Shown here: positions 54,409 through 63,459 of the stretch, one piece after another
Layout of the letters: every line of letters begins with the position of its first letter
Numbering within the stretch: the stretch's first letter is position 1
DNA from: Zhihengliuella flava
Lineage (GTDB): Bacteria; Actinomycetota; Actinomycetes; Actinomycetales; Micrococcaceae
DNA: 64,000 bases
NCBI RefSeq assembly: GCF_015751895.1
Contig: NZ_JADOTZ010000001.1
Span: 620,001-684,000 of the forward strand
Reading direction: 5' to 3'
Made by a program: the position numbers and the translations under genes
The notes under the pieces: generated by a model
What the model was told of the DNA's origin: nothing
The model's database searches: none
What the model saw: the letters and a program-made list of their open reading frames with translations, nothing else

Positions 54409-55520
54409 TGTCCCTCCCCCTCCACGAGCTCGAGGTACCGGCCATACTGCTCCCGTTGGCGCCGGAGCCACGCATGGTCCTCGGCGTAGACGTTCTCAAA
54501 GACCTGCTCCCATTCCGGGTCCGCCATGCCGGTAACCCCGGCGCGCAGGGCCTCGGCCACCTCGTCGGCCCGGTGTTCGGCCGCCTCGCGGAATCCGTCG
54601 ACGGCCATCCCCCGGGTTTGCAGGTATGCTTCGATGCGCTTCAGCGGGTCCTTACCCGACCACTCCTCCACCTCGTCCTTGCTGCGGTACCGGGTGGGGT
54701 CGTCCGCCGTCGTGTGGGGCCCCATGCGGTACGTGACCGCTTCAATGAAGGTGGGGCCGTCCCCCGCGCGGGCCCGGTCGAGGGCGATGCGGGTGGCCGC
54801 GAGCGAGGCCAGCACGTCATTGCCGTCAATACGCACGTGCTCCATCCCGAATCCCTCGGCGCGTTGGGCGATCGGTACCCGACTCTGCAGTCCCACCGGC
54901 TCGGAAATAGCCCACTGGTTGTTCTGGCAAAAGAAGACGGCGGGGGCCTGGTAGCTCGCGGCGAAGGCGAGTGCCTCATTGACGTCGCCCTGCGTCACCG
55001 CTCCGTCCCCGAAATAGGCGACCGCCGCCTGATCGCCGCCGTCGAACTTAATGCCCATGGCATAGCCGGTGGCGTGCAGGGTTTGGGCGCCAATGATGAT
55101 CTGCGGGGTGGCCATGTTCACGGAGAAGGGATCCCAGCCACTCGAAGCATTGCCGCGCCAGACGGTCAGCATTTCCTCCAGCTTGACGCCGCGGCAGTAG
55201 GCCACGGCGTTCTCGCGGTAGGAGGTAAAGACGAAGTCGTCCTGACGCAGAGCGCGGGCGGAGCCTACCTGCGCTGCCTCTTGGCCCAAGAGCGGCGGCC
55301 ACAGGGCCAACTCGCCTTGCCGCTGAAGTGCGGTGGCTTCCGTATCAATCCGGCGGGCGGCCACCATGTCAGCGTAGAGATCGGCGACGGCGTCGTCGCT
55401 AACGTCCGCTACGGCGGCATCAAATGGTTCGTGGTGGCGTCGGGTCCCATCGGGGGCGACTAAGCAAATGGGTTCGGCGGCGGCCGTGCCGGCCGGGGTC
55501 ATCACGTTCTCGCGGGACAT
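54405..55520 (-). CDS. bkdA: Branched-chain 2-oxoacid dehydrogenase E1 alpha
   Basis: E1alpha of 371 residues, decarboxylating branched-chain 2-oxoacids. The thiamine diphosphate motif runs from FGDGAVTQGDVNEALAFAA to the closing QNNQWA. The substrate-side GYRENA-like segment (YRENAVAYCRG) is visible. GAGGGAG precedes the ATG. First gene of the operon. Its isovaleryl-CoA product is the starting point for the leucine-type operon at 33-39 kb. A pyruvate dehydrogenase is less likely given separate alpha and beta chains and the branched-chain context. Confidence 0.91.
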   Translation of the reverse strand: MSRENVMTPAGTAAAEPICLVAPDGTRRHHEPFDAAVADVSDDAVADLYADMVAARRIDTEATALQRQGELALWPPLLGQEAAQVGSARALRQDDFVFTSYRENAVAYCRGVKLEEMLTVWRGNASSGWDPFSVNMATPQIIIGAQTLHATGYAMGIKFDGGDQAAVAYFGDGAVTQGDVNEALAFAASYQAPAVFFCQNNQWAISEPVGLQSRVPIAQRAEGFGMEHVRIDGNDVLASLAATRIALDRARAGDGPTFIEAVTYRMGPHTTADDPTRYRSKDEVEEWSGKDPLKRIEAYLQTRGMAVDGFREAAEHRADEVAEALRAGVTGMADPEWEQVFENVYAEDHAWLRRQREQYGRYLELVEGEGQ

Positions 55521-55715
55521 GTTGTCTCCCTCGTTTTCAGCGCTGTTCGGACCGCGAACGCTGTGGCTTGTGGCCGCGTTCGACGCCGAACGATGTGGCG
55601 GGTCACCACACGTACTTGTGACGATACTCACAGTCGCCGCGCTGAGCAATCGCAACGCCGGTCCACCCCAGAATCGGTGCTCACTAGCGCTGAGCCCCAC
55701 GGTGGGAACAGCAAG

Positions 55716-55750
55716 CAGGGCCCGCACGCTCCAAGAGCGTGCGGGCCCTG
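55716..55750 (-). terminator. Long perfect hairpin after the acetate symporter operon
   Basis: Arms CAGGGCCCGCACGCTC (55716-55731) and GAGCGTGCGGGCCCTG (55735-55750), 16 perfect base pairs with a three-base loop, 65 bases past the symporter stop on the minus strand. The rest of the 294-base gap to 55521 holds the bkd promoter region, where no clear boxes were picked. Confidence 0.75.
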
Positions 55751-55814
55751 CCGCTAGCCGAACGGGCCGCGCCGGTCACACCGTCGCTGTCGCCGTCGGC
55801 CGCTGCCGATCGAC

Positions 55815-57446
55815 CTAGTGGTCCACCGCCTTCTCGGCACCCACTCCGGTGAGCGAGCGGACCTCCATCTCGGCTTGGATCTTCCGATCCTCACCATCCT
55901 TGTCCGTGATCGATCCGATCCAGCCGAGCAGGAAGGCCAGCGGAATGGACACGATGCCCGGGTTGGACAGCGGGAAGATGGCAAAGTCGGCACCTGGAAT
56001 CATCGAGCTCTCCGCGCCGGACATCACCGGCGAGAAGATGATCAGGACCAAGGCCGCACCCAAGCCGCCGTACATCGAGAACACGGCACCCCGGGTCGTG
56101 AATCGACGCCAGAACAGCGAGTAGATGATGGTCGGCAAGTTGGCGGAGGCGGCGACGGCGAACGCAAGGGCCACCAGGAAGGCCACGTTCTGCCCCTGAG
56201 CGCCGATGCCGCCCAGGATCGCCAGCACGCCAATCACCAAGACGGTGCGGCGGGCTACCACGACTTCCTTCTGCGGCGTCGTCTTCCCCTTGGCGATCAC
56301 GTTGGCGTAGATGTCGTGGGAGAAGGAGGCCGCGGCCGTGATCGTCAGGCCAGCCACGACGGCCAAGATGGTGGCGAACGCGACCGCCGAGATGATGCCC
56401 AGCAGCAAGGACCCACCCAATTCGAAGGCCAGGAGCGGTGCCGCCGAATTCACGCCGCCGGGGGCATTCTCGATCCGCTCCGGCCCGAGCAGCGCGCCCG
56501 CGCCGTAGCCGAGCACCAGGGTGAAGAGGTAGAAGGCTCCGATGAGCCAAATCGCCCACACAACGGACCGGCGAGCTTCCTTCGCCGTCGGCACCGTGTA
56601 GAAGCGCATCAGCACATGCGGCAGACCCGCGGTACCGAGCACGAGGGCCAGAGCCAGGGAGATGAAGTCCATCTTGGTGGTCAGGTTCTCGCCGTACTTC
56701 AGCCCCGGCTTGAAGAGATCCTCGTTGCCGCCGGCCATGGCGGCCGCGTCCCCCATGATGGCGGACAGGTTGAAGCCGTACATGGTCAGGACCCAGATGG
56801 TCATGACGAACGCGCCAGCGATCAGCAGGCAGGCCTTGATGATTTGCACCCACGTGGTGCCCTTCATCCCGCCGACGAGCACGTACAAAATCATGATGGC
56901 ACCGACGACGACGATGACGAGCGACTGGCCGGCCCGCTCGTTGATGCCGAGCAGCAGCGAGACGAGGCCACCGGCGCCGGCCATTTGAGCCAACAGGTAG
57001 AACACGCAGACGGCCATCGTGGTGATCGCCGCGGCAATGCGCACCGGGCGCTGCTTCAGCCGGAAGGACAGCACGTCCGCCATCGTGAACTTGCCGGTAT
57101 TGCGCAAAAGTTCCGCCACGAGGAGCAGGGCGACGAGCCACGCCACCAAAAAGCCGATCGAGTAGAGGAAGCCGTCATAGCCGTTGATCGCGATGGCCCC
57201 GACGATCCCCAGGAAGGACGCCGCCGAGAGGTAGTCACCCGCGATGGCCGTGCCGTTCTGGCCGCCCGAGAAGGACCGGCCGCCCGCATAGTAGTCAGCG
57301 GCGGTCTTGTTGTTCTTCGAGGCGCGGAGAACCACCACGAGGGTGACCGCGACGAAGAGGCCGAAAATCAAAATGTTGACCCACGGGTTACCCACCGTGG
57401 AGGTCTCTGCCGCTTGAGCCAGCGGAATGAGGTGGGTGGCGTTCAC
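55815..57446 (-). CDS. actP: Cation/acetate symporter (ActP-type, SSS family)
   Basis: Sodium/solute symporter of 543 residues with about 13 membrane segments. The family block YYAGGRSFSGGQNGTAIAGDYLSAASFLG near residue 52 is the ActP hallmark. It imports acetate or related short carboxylates. The GTG start overlaps the DUF485 gene stop (GTGA), the usual DUF485-actP pair. A related symporter lies at 60261-61826. Confidence 0.93.
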   Translation of the reverse strand: MNATHLIPLAQAAETSTVGNPWVNILIFGLFVAVTLVVVLRASKNNKTAADYYAGGRSFSGGQNGTAIAGDYLSAASFLGIVGAIAINGYDGFLYSIGFLVAWLVALLLVAELLRNTGKFTMADVLSFRLKQRPVRIAAAITTMAVCVFYLLAQMAGAGGLVSLLLGINERAGQSLVIVVVGAIMILYVLVGGMKGTTWVQIIKACLLIAGAFVMTIWVLTMYGFNLSAIMGDAAAMAGGNEDLFKPGLKYGENLTTKMDFISLALALVLGTAGLPHVLMRFYTVPTAKEARRSVVWAIWLIGAFYLFTLVLGYGAGALLGPERIENAPGGVNSAAPLLAFELGGSLLLGIISAVAFATILAVVAGLTITAAASFSHDIYANVIAKGKTTPQKEVVVARRTVLVIGVLAILGGIGAQGQNVAFLVALAFAVAASANLPTIIYSLFWRRFTTRGAVFSMYGGLGAALVLIIFSPVMSGAESSMIPGADFAIFPLSNPGIVSIPLAFLLGWIGSITDKDGEDRKIQAEMEVRSLTGVGAEKAVDH

Positions 57447-57823
57447 TGGTGACCTCCTGCCACAGAGTTTTCGAGGCGTTCACGGATGGCCTGGGCCTGA
57501 GGGTCCAGCTTGCGGTTGGCGAACCTGACGTAGGCGGCCGTGATGACGAACGTGGAGACGAACTGCAGCAGCCCGAAGATGATGCCCACGTTGACGTTGC
57601 CCCACACGGAGATCGCCATAAAGTCCGGGGCGAAGGCCGCCAGGATGACGTAGACGAAGTACCACACGATAAAGACCACGGTCATCGGGAACACGAAGCT
57701 TCGATGCGTCTTGCGCAGCTCCTTGAACTCCGGCGATGACTGGGTTTCACGGAAGTCGACGCCGGCGAATTCGTTGCCGCCGTCGTCTTCCCGGACGGTG
57801 TCCGGGCCGGGTTGCGTACCCAT
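57443..57823 (-). CDS. DUF485 small membrane protein, partner of ActP
   Basis: Protein of 126 residues with two membrane helices (FVFPMTVVFIVWYFVYVILAA and the IIFGLLQFVSTFVITAAYV segment), the DUF485 pattern (YjcH-like). These genes almost always precede actP, and the product is thought to aid or be part of the transporter. AGGAGG lies a few bases before the ATG at 57823. Confidence 0.92.
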   Translation of the reverse strand: MGTQPGPDTVREDDGGNEFAGVDFRETQSSPEFKELRKTHRSFVFPMTVVFIVWYFVYVILAAFAPDFMAISVWGNVNVGIIFGLLQFVSTFVITAAYVRFANRKLDPQAQAIRERLENSVAGGHQ

Positions 57824-58021
57824 GCATTCCTCCTTCAGCTTGCACATGGCCCACCCTTGGGCCGTTTGTGATCCCCATCACTGTGACGCACATCGCATCC
57901 GGGTGGGAACGGGCGTGGCCCGGGGACCCGCTGGACGGTTGCCCTGATGCGGCGAACGGTCGCGTGGCACGGCGAACGGCGGCTGCTGGCGCATCGGTGA
58001 AGTGCTCTGGCGGCGTCCCAG

Positions 58022-58034
58022 TAGGCTGTTGCCC
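58022..58034 (+). promoter_or_regulatory. Putative leaderless promoter of the LytS-type kinase gene
   Basis: TAGGCT at 58022-58027 ends exactly seven bases before the ATG at 58035. GTGAAG at 57997-58002 could serve as -35 with a 19-base spacer. No ribosome-binding site precedes the ATG, which fits a leaderless mRNA. Confidence 0.5.
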
Positions 58035-59192
58035 ATGTCACCGGCCCTGCAAACCACACTGATCGTGGGCATCATCGTCATTGCGGTCACCGTGGTGACC
58101 TATGCCGGCGTGCGGCTCTTCCATTCGCAACGGGACCTCGGGACGGACGCGGACCGAGCGCGCTTCCAAACGCTGCACACCGTTTCGCTGGCCGCACCGC
58201 ACCTCGCGGACGGCTTGACCGCCGACGGCGCCGCCCGCGCCAGTCGCCACCTGCGGGAACTTCTCGGCTGCCAGTCCCTCGCCGTGACGGATACGACGAC
58301 GGTCCTGGCCTCCGACGGCCCCACCCCCGACGCCGATGTCATGGACGTCGCCTCCGCCAGCCTGTCCAGCGGGCGCACCCAGGTGCGTCACGGCGGGGCG
58401 TGGGACGCCGTGAGCGCGCCGATCATGGTTCAGGGTCAGGTGCGCGGGGCGCTAGTGGGATTCACGGTCAAGGCCGACTCCCCGCTCGTGAGGGCCAGCA
58501 CGGAGGTGGCGGCTTGGGTGGCCGCCCACGTCGGATTGGCCGAACTCGACGAATCGCGGGCTCGGCTGGCCGAAGCCGAAGTGAAGGCTCTGCGGGCCCA
58601 GATCAGCCCGCACTTCATTTACAACTCGCTCGGCGCCATCGCGTCCTTTATCAACACCGATCCGGAACGGGCCCGGGAACTGGTGGTCGAGTTCGCGGAC
58701 TTCACCCGCTACACCTTTCGACGGCACGGAGACTTCACCACGTTGGCGGAGGAGCTCGAGGCGATCGACCGCTACTTGCTCCTCGAGCGCGCACGATTTG
58801 GCGAACGGATCACCGTCAGCCTCGAGATCGCCCCGGAGGTCCTCGGCACCGTCATTCCGTTTCTGACCCTGCAGCCACTCGTCGAAAATGCGGTGCGTCA
58901 CGGATTGGAATCCACCGCCAGCGGCGGACGCATCACCATCACCGCGGCGGACGATGGCCAGCACGCGCTCCTGACCGTAGAGGACGATGGCGTCGGCATG
59001 GACCCCGAAGAACTCGCGGCGACGCTAGCGGGCCGCGCGGATGGTTCCCACGTGGGTCTACGCAACGTGGACGTCCGGCTGCGGCAAATCTATGGGCCTG
59101 AGAACGGGCTGGTCATCGACACGGCGCCGGGCGCGGGGACGCTCATCAGCGTCCGGGTTCCCAAGTTCCACACGCCTACACTGGATCCATGA
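58035..59192 (+). CDS. LytS-type sensor histidine kinase
   Basis: Kinase of 385 residues. One membrane helix (about 6-28) is followed by a GAF-like region (about 40-165) and the LytS/YehU kinase core: phospho-acceptor H193 in SPHFIYNSLG, N-box LQPLVENAVRHGL and ATP-binding glycines in DDGVGMD. It should phosphorylate the response regulator whose ATG overlaps its stop. Its place between two acetate-type symporter units suggests it senses a short carboxylate and controls uptake, as related systems do for pyruvate. Confidence 0.9.
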   Translation: MSPALQTTLIVGIIVIAVTVVTYAGVRLFHSQRDLGTDADRARFQTLHTVSLAAPHLADGLTADGAARASRHLRELLGCQSLAVTDTTTVLASDGPTPDADVMDVASASLSSGRTQVRHGGAWDAVSAPIMVQGQVRGALVGFTVKADSPLVRASTEVAAWVAAHVGLAELDESRARLAEAEVKALRAQISPHFIYNSLGAIASFINTDPERARELVVEFADFTRYTFRRHGDFTTLAEELEAIDRYLLLERARFGERITVSLEIAPEVLGTVIPFLTLQPLVENAVRHGLESTASGGRITITAADDGQHALLTVEDDGVGMDPEELAATLAGRADGSHVGLRNVDVRLRQIYGPENGLVIDTAPGAGTLISVRVPKFHTPTLDP

Positions 59193-59905
59193 TTAATGTG
59201 GTCATTGCCGACGACGAGCCGCCCGCCGTCGCGGAACTCGCGTTTCTCCTCGCCAAGGACCCCCGGATCGGCCACATCCACCGCGCGTCTTCCGGGGCCG
59301 AGGCACTGAAGGCCCTCGAAGAGTTCGACGTCGACGCCCTGTTCCTCGACATCCACATGCCCGCCCTGACCGGCCTCGACATCGCGCGAGTCATTAGCCG
59401 CTTCAACCGACCGCCGGCCGTCGTCTTCGTGACCGCCGACGAGGCCCAGGCCCTCGAGGCGTTCGATCTGGCCGCCGTCGATTACATCCTCAAACCCATT
59501 CGCCCTGCCCGTCTCGCCGAATCGGTGCGCCGGGTGGCCGAGGCCACCCAAGAGGACAGCGACGCGCCCGACATGGTGACCGTCGATCAAGGCGGGGTGA
59601 CCCGGATGATTCGCAGGGACAGCATCACCCATGTGCAGGCAGCGGGCGATTACGCGCGCCTACACACCCCTGAGGGCACGTTCCTCATCCGGGTACCGCT
59701 TGCGGACCTGGAATCGCAGTGGGCCGACGCCGGATTCGTACGCATCCACCGCAGCTACCTCGTGGCGATGGACCACGTGGACCGCGTCAAGCTGCAGGCG
59801 GGGCGTTCCGCCGTCGTCATCGCCGATACCGACTTGCCGGTCAGCCGGCGAGCCCTGCCGCACCTGCGCGAGCGCCTCGAGGCGCACCGGGTGAGGCCAC
59901 TGTGA
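59189..59905 (+). CDS. LytTR-family response regulator
   Basis: Regulator of 238 residues. The receiver domain has acidic residues D8-D9 and phospho-acceptor D54 (LFLDIHMP). A LytTR DNA-binding domain spans about 137-235 (ITHVQAAGDYARLHTPEG, then FVRIHRSYLVAMDHV). It overlaps the kinase gene by four bases. Likely targets are the flanking symporter genes. No direct-repeat LytTR site was identified with confidence. Confidence 0.92.
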   Translation: MINVVIADDEPPAVAELAFLLAKDPRIGHIHRASSGAEALKALEEFDVDALFLDIHMPALTGLDIARVISRFNRPPAVVFVTADEAQALEAFDLAAVDYILKPIRPARLAESVRRVAEATQEDSDAPDMVTVDQGGVTRMIRRDSITHVQAAGDYARLHTPEGTFLIRVPLADLESQWADAGFVRIHRSYLVAMDHVDRVKLQAGRSAVVIADTDLPVSRRALPHLRERLEAHRVRPL

Positions 59906-60258
59906 GCGCGCCCGGTCCCCGCCGCGTGCGCGTCACGGCCCCCGCCGACGCTCCGACTGCCCGACACGCCGCCCAGCGCGATTCCTCCAGCGTCGAGGAC
60001 ATTCACGTCCGCTCGCTCGTCCGCTCGCAGTTGCGCCTGTCCCTCACGGTAGCGCTGGGATTCTTGGTGATTCTGGTCGTCCTCGCGGTGCTGGTCAGCC
60101 TGTGGCCGCGCATCCAAGAAATGCGCGTGGCCACCATCCCCTGGACATGGCTCCTCTTGGGTCTCGGTGTCTATCCGCTCATTTGGTCTGCCGCCGCGCT
60201 CTACAACCGCGCCTGCGCGCGCAACGAAGCCCGCTACCGCTTCCTCGCGAGGCGGTAG
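59902..60258 (+). CDS. Small two-helix membrane protein preceding the second symporter
   Basis: Protein of 118 residues with a polar N-terminal third and two membrane helices (about 46-68 and 80-102). It sits in the exact place where DUF485 genes precede actP, but its sequence is not clearly DUF485. It may be a diverged stand-in. The GTG start overlaps the response-regulator stop (GTGA), and the symporter follows two bases after its stop, so all four genes form one unit. Confidence 0.78.
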   Translation: MSAPGPRRVRVTAPADAPTARHAAQRDSSSVEDIHVRSLVRSQLRLSLTVALGFLVILVVLAVLVSLWPRIQEMRVATIPWTWLLLGLGVYPLIWSAAALYNRACARNEARYRFLARR

Positions 60259-60260
60259 CC

Positions 60261-61826
60261 GTGGGTGGCACCAGCGCACTGGCCGCCGTCGTGATCGTCA
60301 CGGCCGCCACCGTGCTCATTGCGTTCAATGGGCTGCGGCTCTCCCGGACGACCAGCGACTTTTACGTCGCCTCGCGCACCGTGCGCCCGTGGTGGAATGC
60401 GTCGGCGATCGGCGGCGAGTACCTGTCCGCGGCCAGCTTCTTGGGTATCGCCGGGCTGATCGTCGTCTCCGGCCAAGACGGCCTCTGGTTCCCGATCGGA
60501 TACACCGCCGGATACCTGATGCTGCTGCTGTTCGTCGCCGCGCCGTTGCGGCGCTCCGGCGCCTACACGTTGCCCGATTTCGCGCAGATCCGCCTCGGGG
60601 GCCGGGCGCCCCGGCTGGTCACCAGCGCCCTGGTGGTGGTGGTCGGCTGGATGTACATTGTGCCGCAGTTGCATGGGGCGGCGCTCACGCTCGGGATCAC
60701 GACGCCGGTGCCCGGGTGGATGGGTGCGGCGGCGGTCATGTGCATCGTGTGTGTCACCGTTCTCGCCGGTGGCATGCGGTCCATCACGTTCGTGCAGGCT
60801 TTCCAGTACTGGCTCAAGCTGCTGGCGCTCGCGGTGCCGACCGTCTTCTTACTCTTGCATCTGGGATTGACGGGAGACTCCCCCACCGCCGACGGCGCGG
60901 CCCTAGATCCGTGGGTCTCCGACGCCACCGCGCAGGGATCCTCCGCCGTGGCCGGCGGCGCTCTGACCCTGTTTCAGACCATTTCCCTGATCGTCGCGCT
61001 CCTCTTTGGCACGTTGGGGTTACCCCACGTGCTGGTGCGCTTCTACACGAACCCGGATGGCCCCAGCGCCCGGCGCACCACCGCCATTGTGCTCGGACTG
61101 CTCTCCTTGTTCTACCTATTTCCTACCATTCTGGGCGTGCTCGGCCGGGCGTACTTGCCCGAACTGGCCGAGTCCAATAACGCGGACGCCACCGTGCTCC
61201 TGCTGCCTCAAGAGGTCGTGGGAGGCGTTGCCGGCGACCTGCTGGCGGCCCTCGTGATCGGCGGGGCATTCGCCGCGTTCCTCTCCACGACGTCTGGCCT
61301 CGTGGTCTCGCTGGCCGGGGTGATGAGCCAAGACCTCTTCGGCGGGACGGTGCGTGGGTTTCGGTGGGCCACCGTCGTGGCGTGCGCGGTCCCGCTGGTC
61401 CTCGCGCTGGCCACGCGGAGCTTTGCCCTCGCCGGGGCCATTGGGTCCGTCTTCGCGTTCACGGCTTCGACGATTTGCCCGCTGCTACTGCTCGGCATTT
61501 GGTGGCGCGGGCTCACCGCTCGCGGAGCCCTCGCGGGCATGATCACCGGCGCACTCAGCTGCGGCACTGCGCTGCTGGCAGCCAGCACGCTCATCCTGCC
61601 CGAAGCGGTGGCGCACGTCTGCGAGCACCCCGCGGCGGTGACCGTTCCGTTGGCGTTTGTGACGACCGTGGCTGTTTCCCTCTGGGATCAGCGGCGGGAA
61701 CCGGCGCAGTCGCCGGCTGCTGCACGGCGCGCGCAGCGGGCGCGCCGAGTCATGGCCCTCCTGCACGTACCGGAGCCGCTCCCATCCAGCGGGGCCGCGA
61801 CCACTCATCCACCAGAGAGCCGCTGA
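60261..61826 (+). CDS. SSS-family cation/carboxylate symporter (ActP-like)
   Basis: Symporter of 521 residues with about 13 membrane segments. The block DFYVASRTVRPWWNASAIGGEYLSAASFLG matches that of the ActP-like protein at 55815 but is clearly diverged. The GTG at 60261 lies two bases past the small membrane-protein gene, with AGGCGG upstream. Probably takes up acetate or a related acid under control of the two-component system encoded just before it. Confidence 0.9.
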   Translation: MGGTSALAAVVIVTAATVLIAFNGLRLSRTTSDFYVASRTVRPWWNASAIGGEYLSAASFLGIAGLIVVSGQDGLWFPIGYTAGYLMLLLFVAAPLRRSGAYTLPDFAQIRLGGRAPRLVTSALVVVVGWMYIVPQLHGAALTLGITTPVPGWMGAAAVMCIVCVTVLAGGMRSITFVQAFQYWLKLLALAVPTVFLLLHLGLTGDSPTADGAALDPWVSDATAQGSSAVAGGALTLFQTISLIVALLFGTLGLPHVLVRFYTNPDGPSARRTTAIVLGLLSLFYLFPTILGVLGRAYLPELAESNNADATVLLLPQEVVGGVAGDLLAALVIGGAFAAFLSTTSGLVVSLAGVMSQDLFGGTVRGFRWATVVACAVPLVLALATRSFALAGAIGSVFAFTASTICPLLLLGIWWRGLTARGALAGMITGALSCGTALLAASTLILPEAVAHVCEHPAAVTVPLAFVTTVAVSLWDQRREPAQSPAAARRAQRARRVMALLHVPEPLPSSGAATTHPPESR

Positions 61827-61842
61827 CCAGACGGCGTCAGCT

Positions 61843-62427
61843 CTACTCGATGGAGGCCATGAGCTCCACGACGCGATCGAGGAAGGCGTCGACCTGGCTT
61901 TCTTCGTAACCCTCTTGGCCCCGCGCCTCCCGGAAGGTGGCACGACGGACCACATCGACGCTCATGGGCACGTCCTTCTCGAAGTAATCGAGCAGTTGAT
62001 CGCACAACTGGTCAACATCTTCGACGTTGTAGCTTGCGGCCTTGTTGCGGGACGGGCGGCGGAACCGCTCACCCGACGCACGGTGCAATCGACCGCGCAG
62101 AATCGTGGAGAGGCGCCCAACTTGCTGCAGCCAGGCGTCCTCGCCCTCGGCCTCGATCAACGCCTCGCGCTCACGCTGAGCAAAAACATCCTCAAGCCGG
62201 TCAAGTGCGGCATCCACGGAGCGCGCGTCGTAGCCGCCCTTCTGCGGGTCGAAGGCCGTGCGGCGAACCAGATGACTGGTGACCACGTGGTCGTCTTCGC
62301 CGGTGCCGTTGAACGTGCCGCGGGCACGGGCCAAGAAATCGTCAACTTGGTCGATGTTGTACCCGAACTCGGAAGCCGCCACCGTTTCAAAGGGCAGAGC
62401 GGCTTGGCGCATTGCTGGCTGGCTCAC
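61843..62427 (-). CDS. DivIVA-domain-like protein with four repeats
   Basis: Protein of 194 residues. The motif seen at the N-terminus of DivIVA proteins (basic or aromatic residue, then G/S-Y, then VDxxLDxL) occurs four times: about residues 14-36, 54-83, 121-149 and 159-190. DivIVA proteins bind curved membrane at poles and septa, but the long coiled coil of true DivIVA is missing, so this is a relative of unknown role. GTG start with AGGGA seven bases upstream. It sits next to cdsA and frr. Confidence 0.78.
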   Translation of the reverse strand: MSQPAMRQAALPFETVAASEFGYNIDQVDDFLARARGTFNGTGEDDHVVTSHLVRRTAFDPQKGGYDARSVDAALDRLEDVFAQREREALIEAEGEDAWLQQVGRLSTILRGRLHRASGERFRRPSRNKAASYNVEDVDQLCDQLLDYFEKDVPMSVDVVRRATFREARGQEGYEESQVDAFLDRVVELMASIE

Positions 62428-62580
62428 GTAGTCGTCCCTCTCGTTCCGGCCAGTGGCCGTCTGCGATCGTCAATCCTCAGCGGTAGAGCCCCTCGGGCCG
62501 TCCGCACAGTCCATAGTACCGATTTCTGGGGTTCCTCGGCGCCACTCGGACACCGTGTACCCCAAGGTTTCAGTGCCGCG

Positions 62581-63459
62581 CTACATCGCTCCGAGCGCCG
62601 GAGTCAGAGCCACGGCAATCACGTACGCAGCGGGAGAGGCGAAGACGATGGAGTCCAGCCGGTCCATGACGCCACCGTGCCCCGGCAGCAGGTTGCTCAT
62701 GTCTTTGATGCCTAGCTCGCGCTTAACCATGGATTCGGAAAGGTCACCGGCCGTAGCCGCGGCGACCGTGGCGATGGCCAGCGGAACGCCCGCCCACCAG
62801 GGGATGTCCAGCAGAAAAATCGAGGCCAAGATCGCCACCATGACGGCACCACCGGCCGAGCCGGCAAAGCCCTCCCATGACTTCTTGGGGCTGATCTTGG
62901 GCGCCATAGCGTGTTTGCCAAAGAACGCGCCCACCAAATAGCCAAACGTGTCGTTGGCGACCACCAAGAGCAACAGGGTGGCAACCATCAAGGGGCCTTT
63001 GTCGAGGCTGTACAGCAGCACAGCGAAGCTGAGCAGGAACGGAACCCACAGGAGGATCCCCACCGAAGCGGAAATCGACTTCACGACCCCGTGTGCCCCC
63101 TCGATCAGGCGCCACAGGCAAATCAGCAGAATGCTCCCGGCCACCGCGAATCCGAGCGCTTCGGGACCGCCATAGTGCGCCGCGAAGGGGAGCGCTACGG
63201 CCCCAGTGACCAGGGGTACTAACGGAACGTCCGTGTTCGCGCCCTCCAGCGCGCGGGCCACCTCCCAGCATCCGAGGGCGCCGAAGACGGCGGCAATGCC
63301 CACGAAAGCGACGGGAAAGAAGAAGAGGCCCGTCAGCACGACGGCGATCAGAACCAGACCGACGCCGATCGCGGCCGGGAGATTTCTCCCGGCTCGCGAG
63401 GCGTTGGCTCGTCCGTCGCGCCGTGAGCGCCGTGTGGCCGGTTCCGTGCCTGAAGACAT
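62581..63459 (-). CDS. cdsA: Phosphatidate cytidylyltransferase
   Basis: CdsA of 292 residues, making CDP-diacylglycerol for phospholipid synthesis. The C-terminal family signature is present (KRELGIKDMSNLLPGHGGV, then MDRLDS), after about eight membrane segments. A polar, arginine-rich stretch of about 28 residues precedes the first helix. The ATG overlaps the frr stop by one base (TAATG), the common frr-cdsA arrangement. Confidence 0.95.
   Translation of the reverse strand: MSSGTEPATRRSRRDGRANASRAGRNLPAAIGVGLVLIAVVLTGLFFFPVAFVGIAAVFGALGCWEVARALEGANTDVPLVPLVTGAVALPFAAHYGGPEALGFAVAGSILLICLWRLIEGAHGVVKSISASVGILLWVPFLLSFAVLLYSLDKGPLMVATLLLLVVANDTFGYLVGAFFGKHAMAPKISPKKSWEGFAGSAGGAVMVAILASIFLLDIPWWAGVPLAIATVAAATAGDLSESMVKRELGIKDMSNLLPGHGGVMDRLDSIVFASPAAYVIAVALTPALGAM

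Noticed and set aside
55818-57452. A long plus-strand open frame antisense to the actP gene
   Set aside because: It is rich in His, Asp, Gly and Arg with no domain. In high-GC DNA such antisense frames arise from codon bias. The minus-strand symporter is unambiguous.
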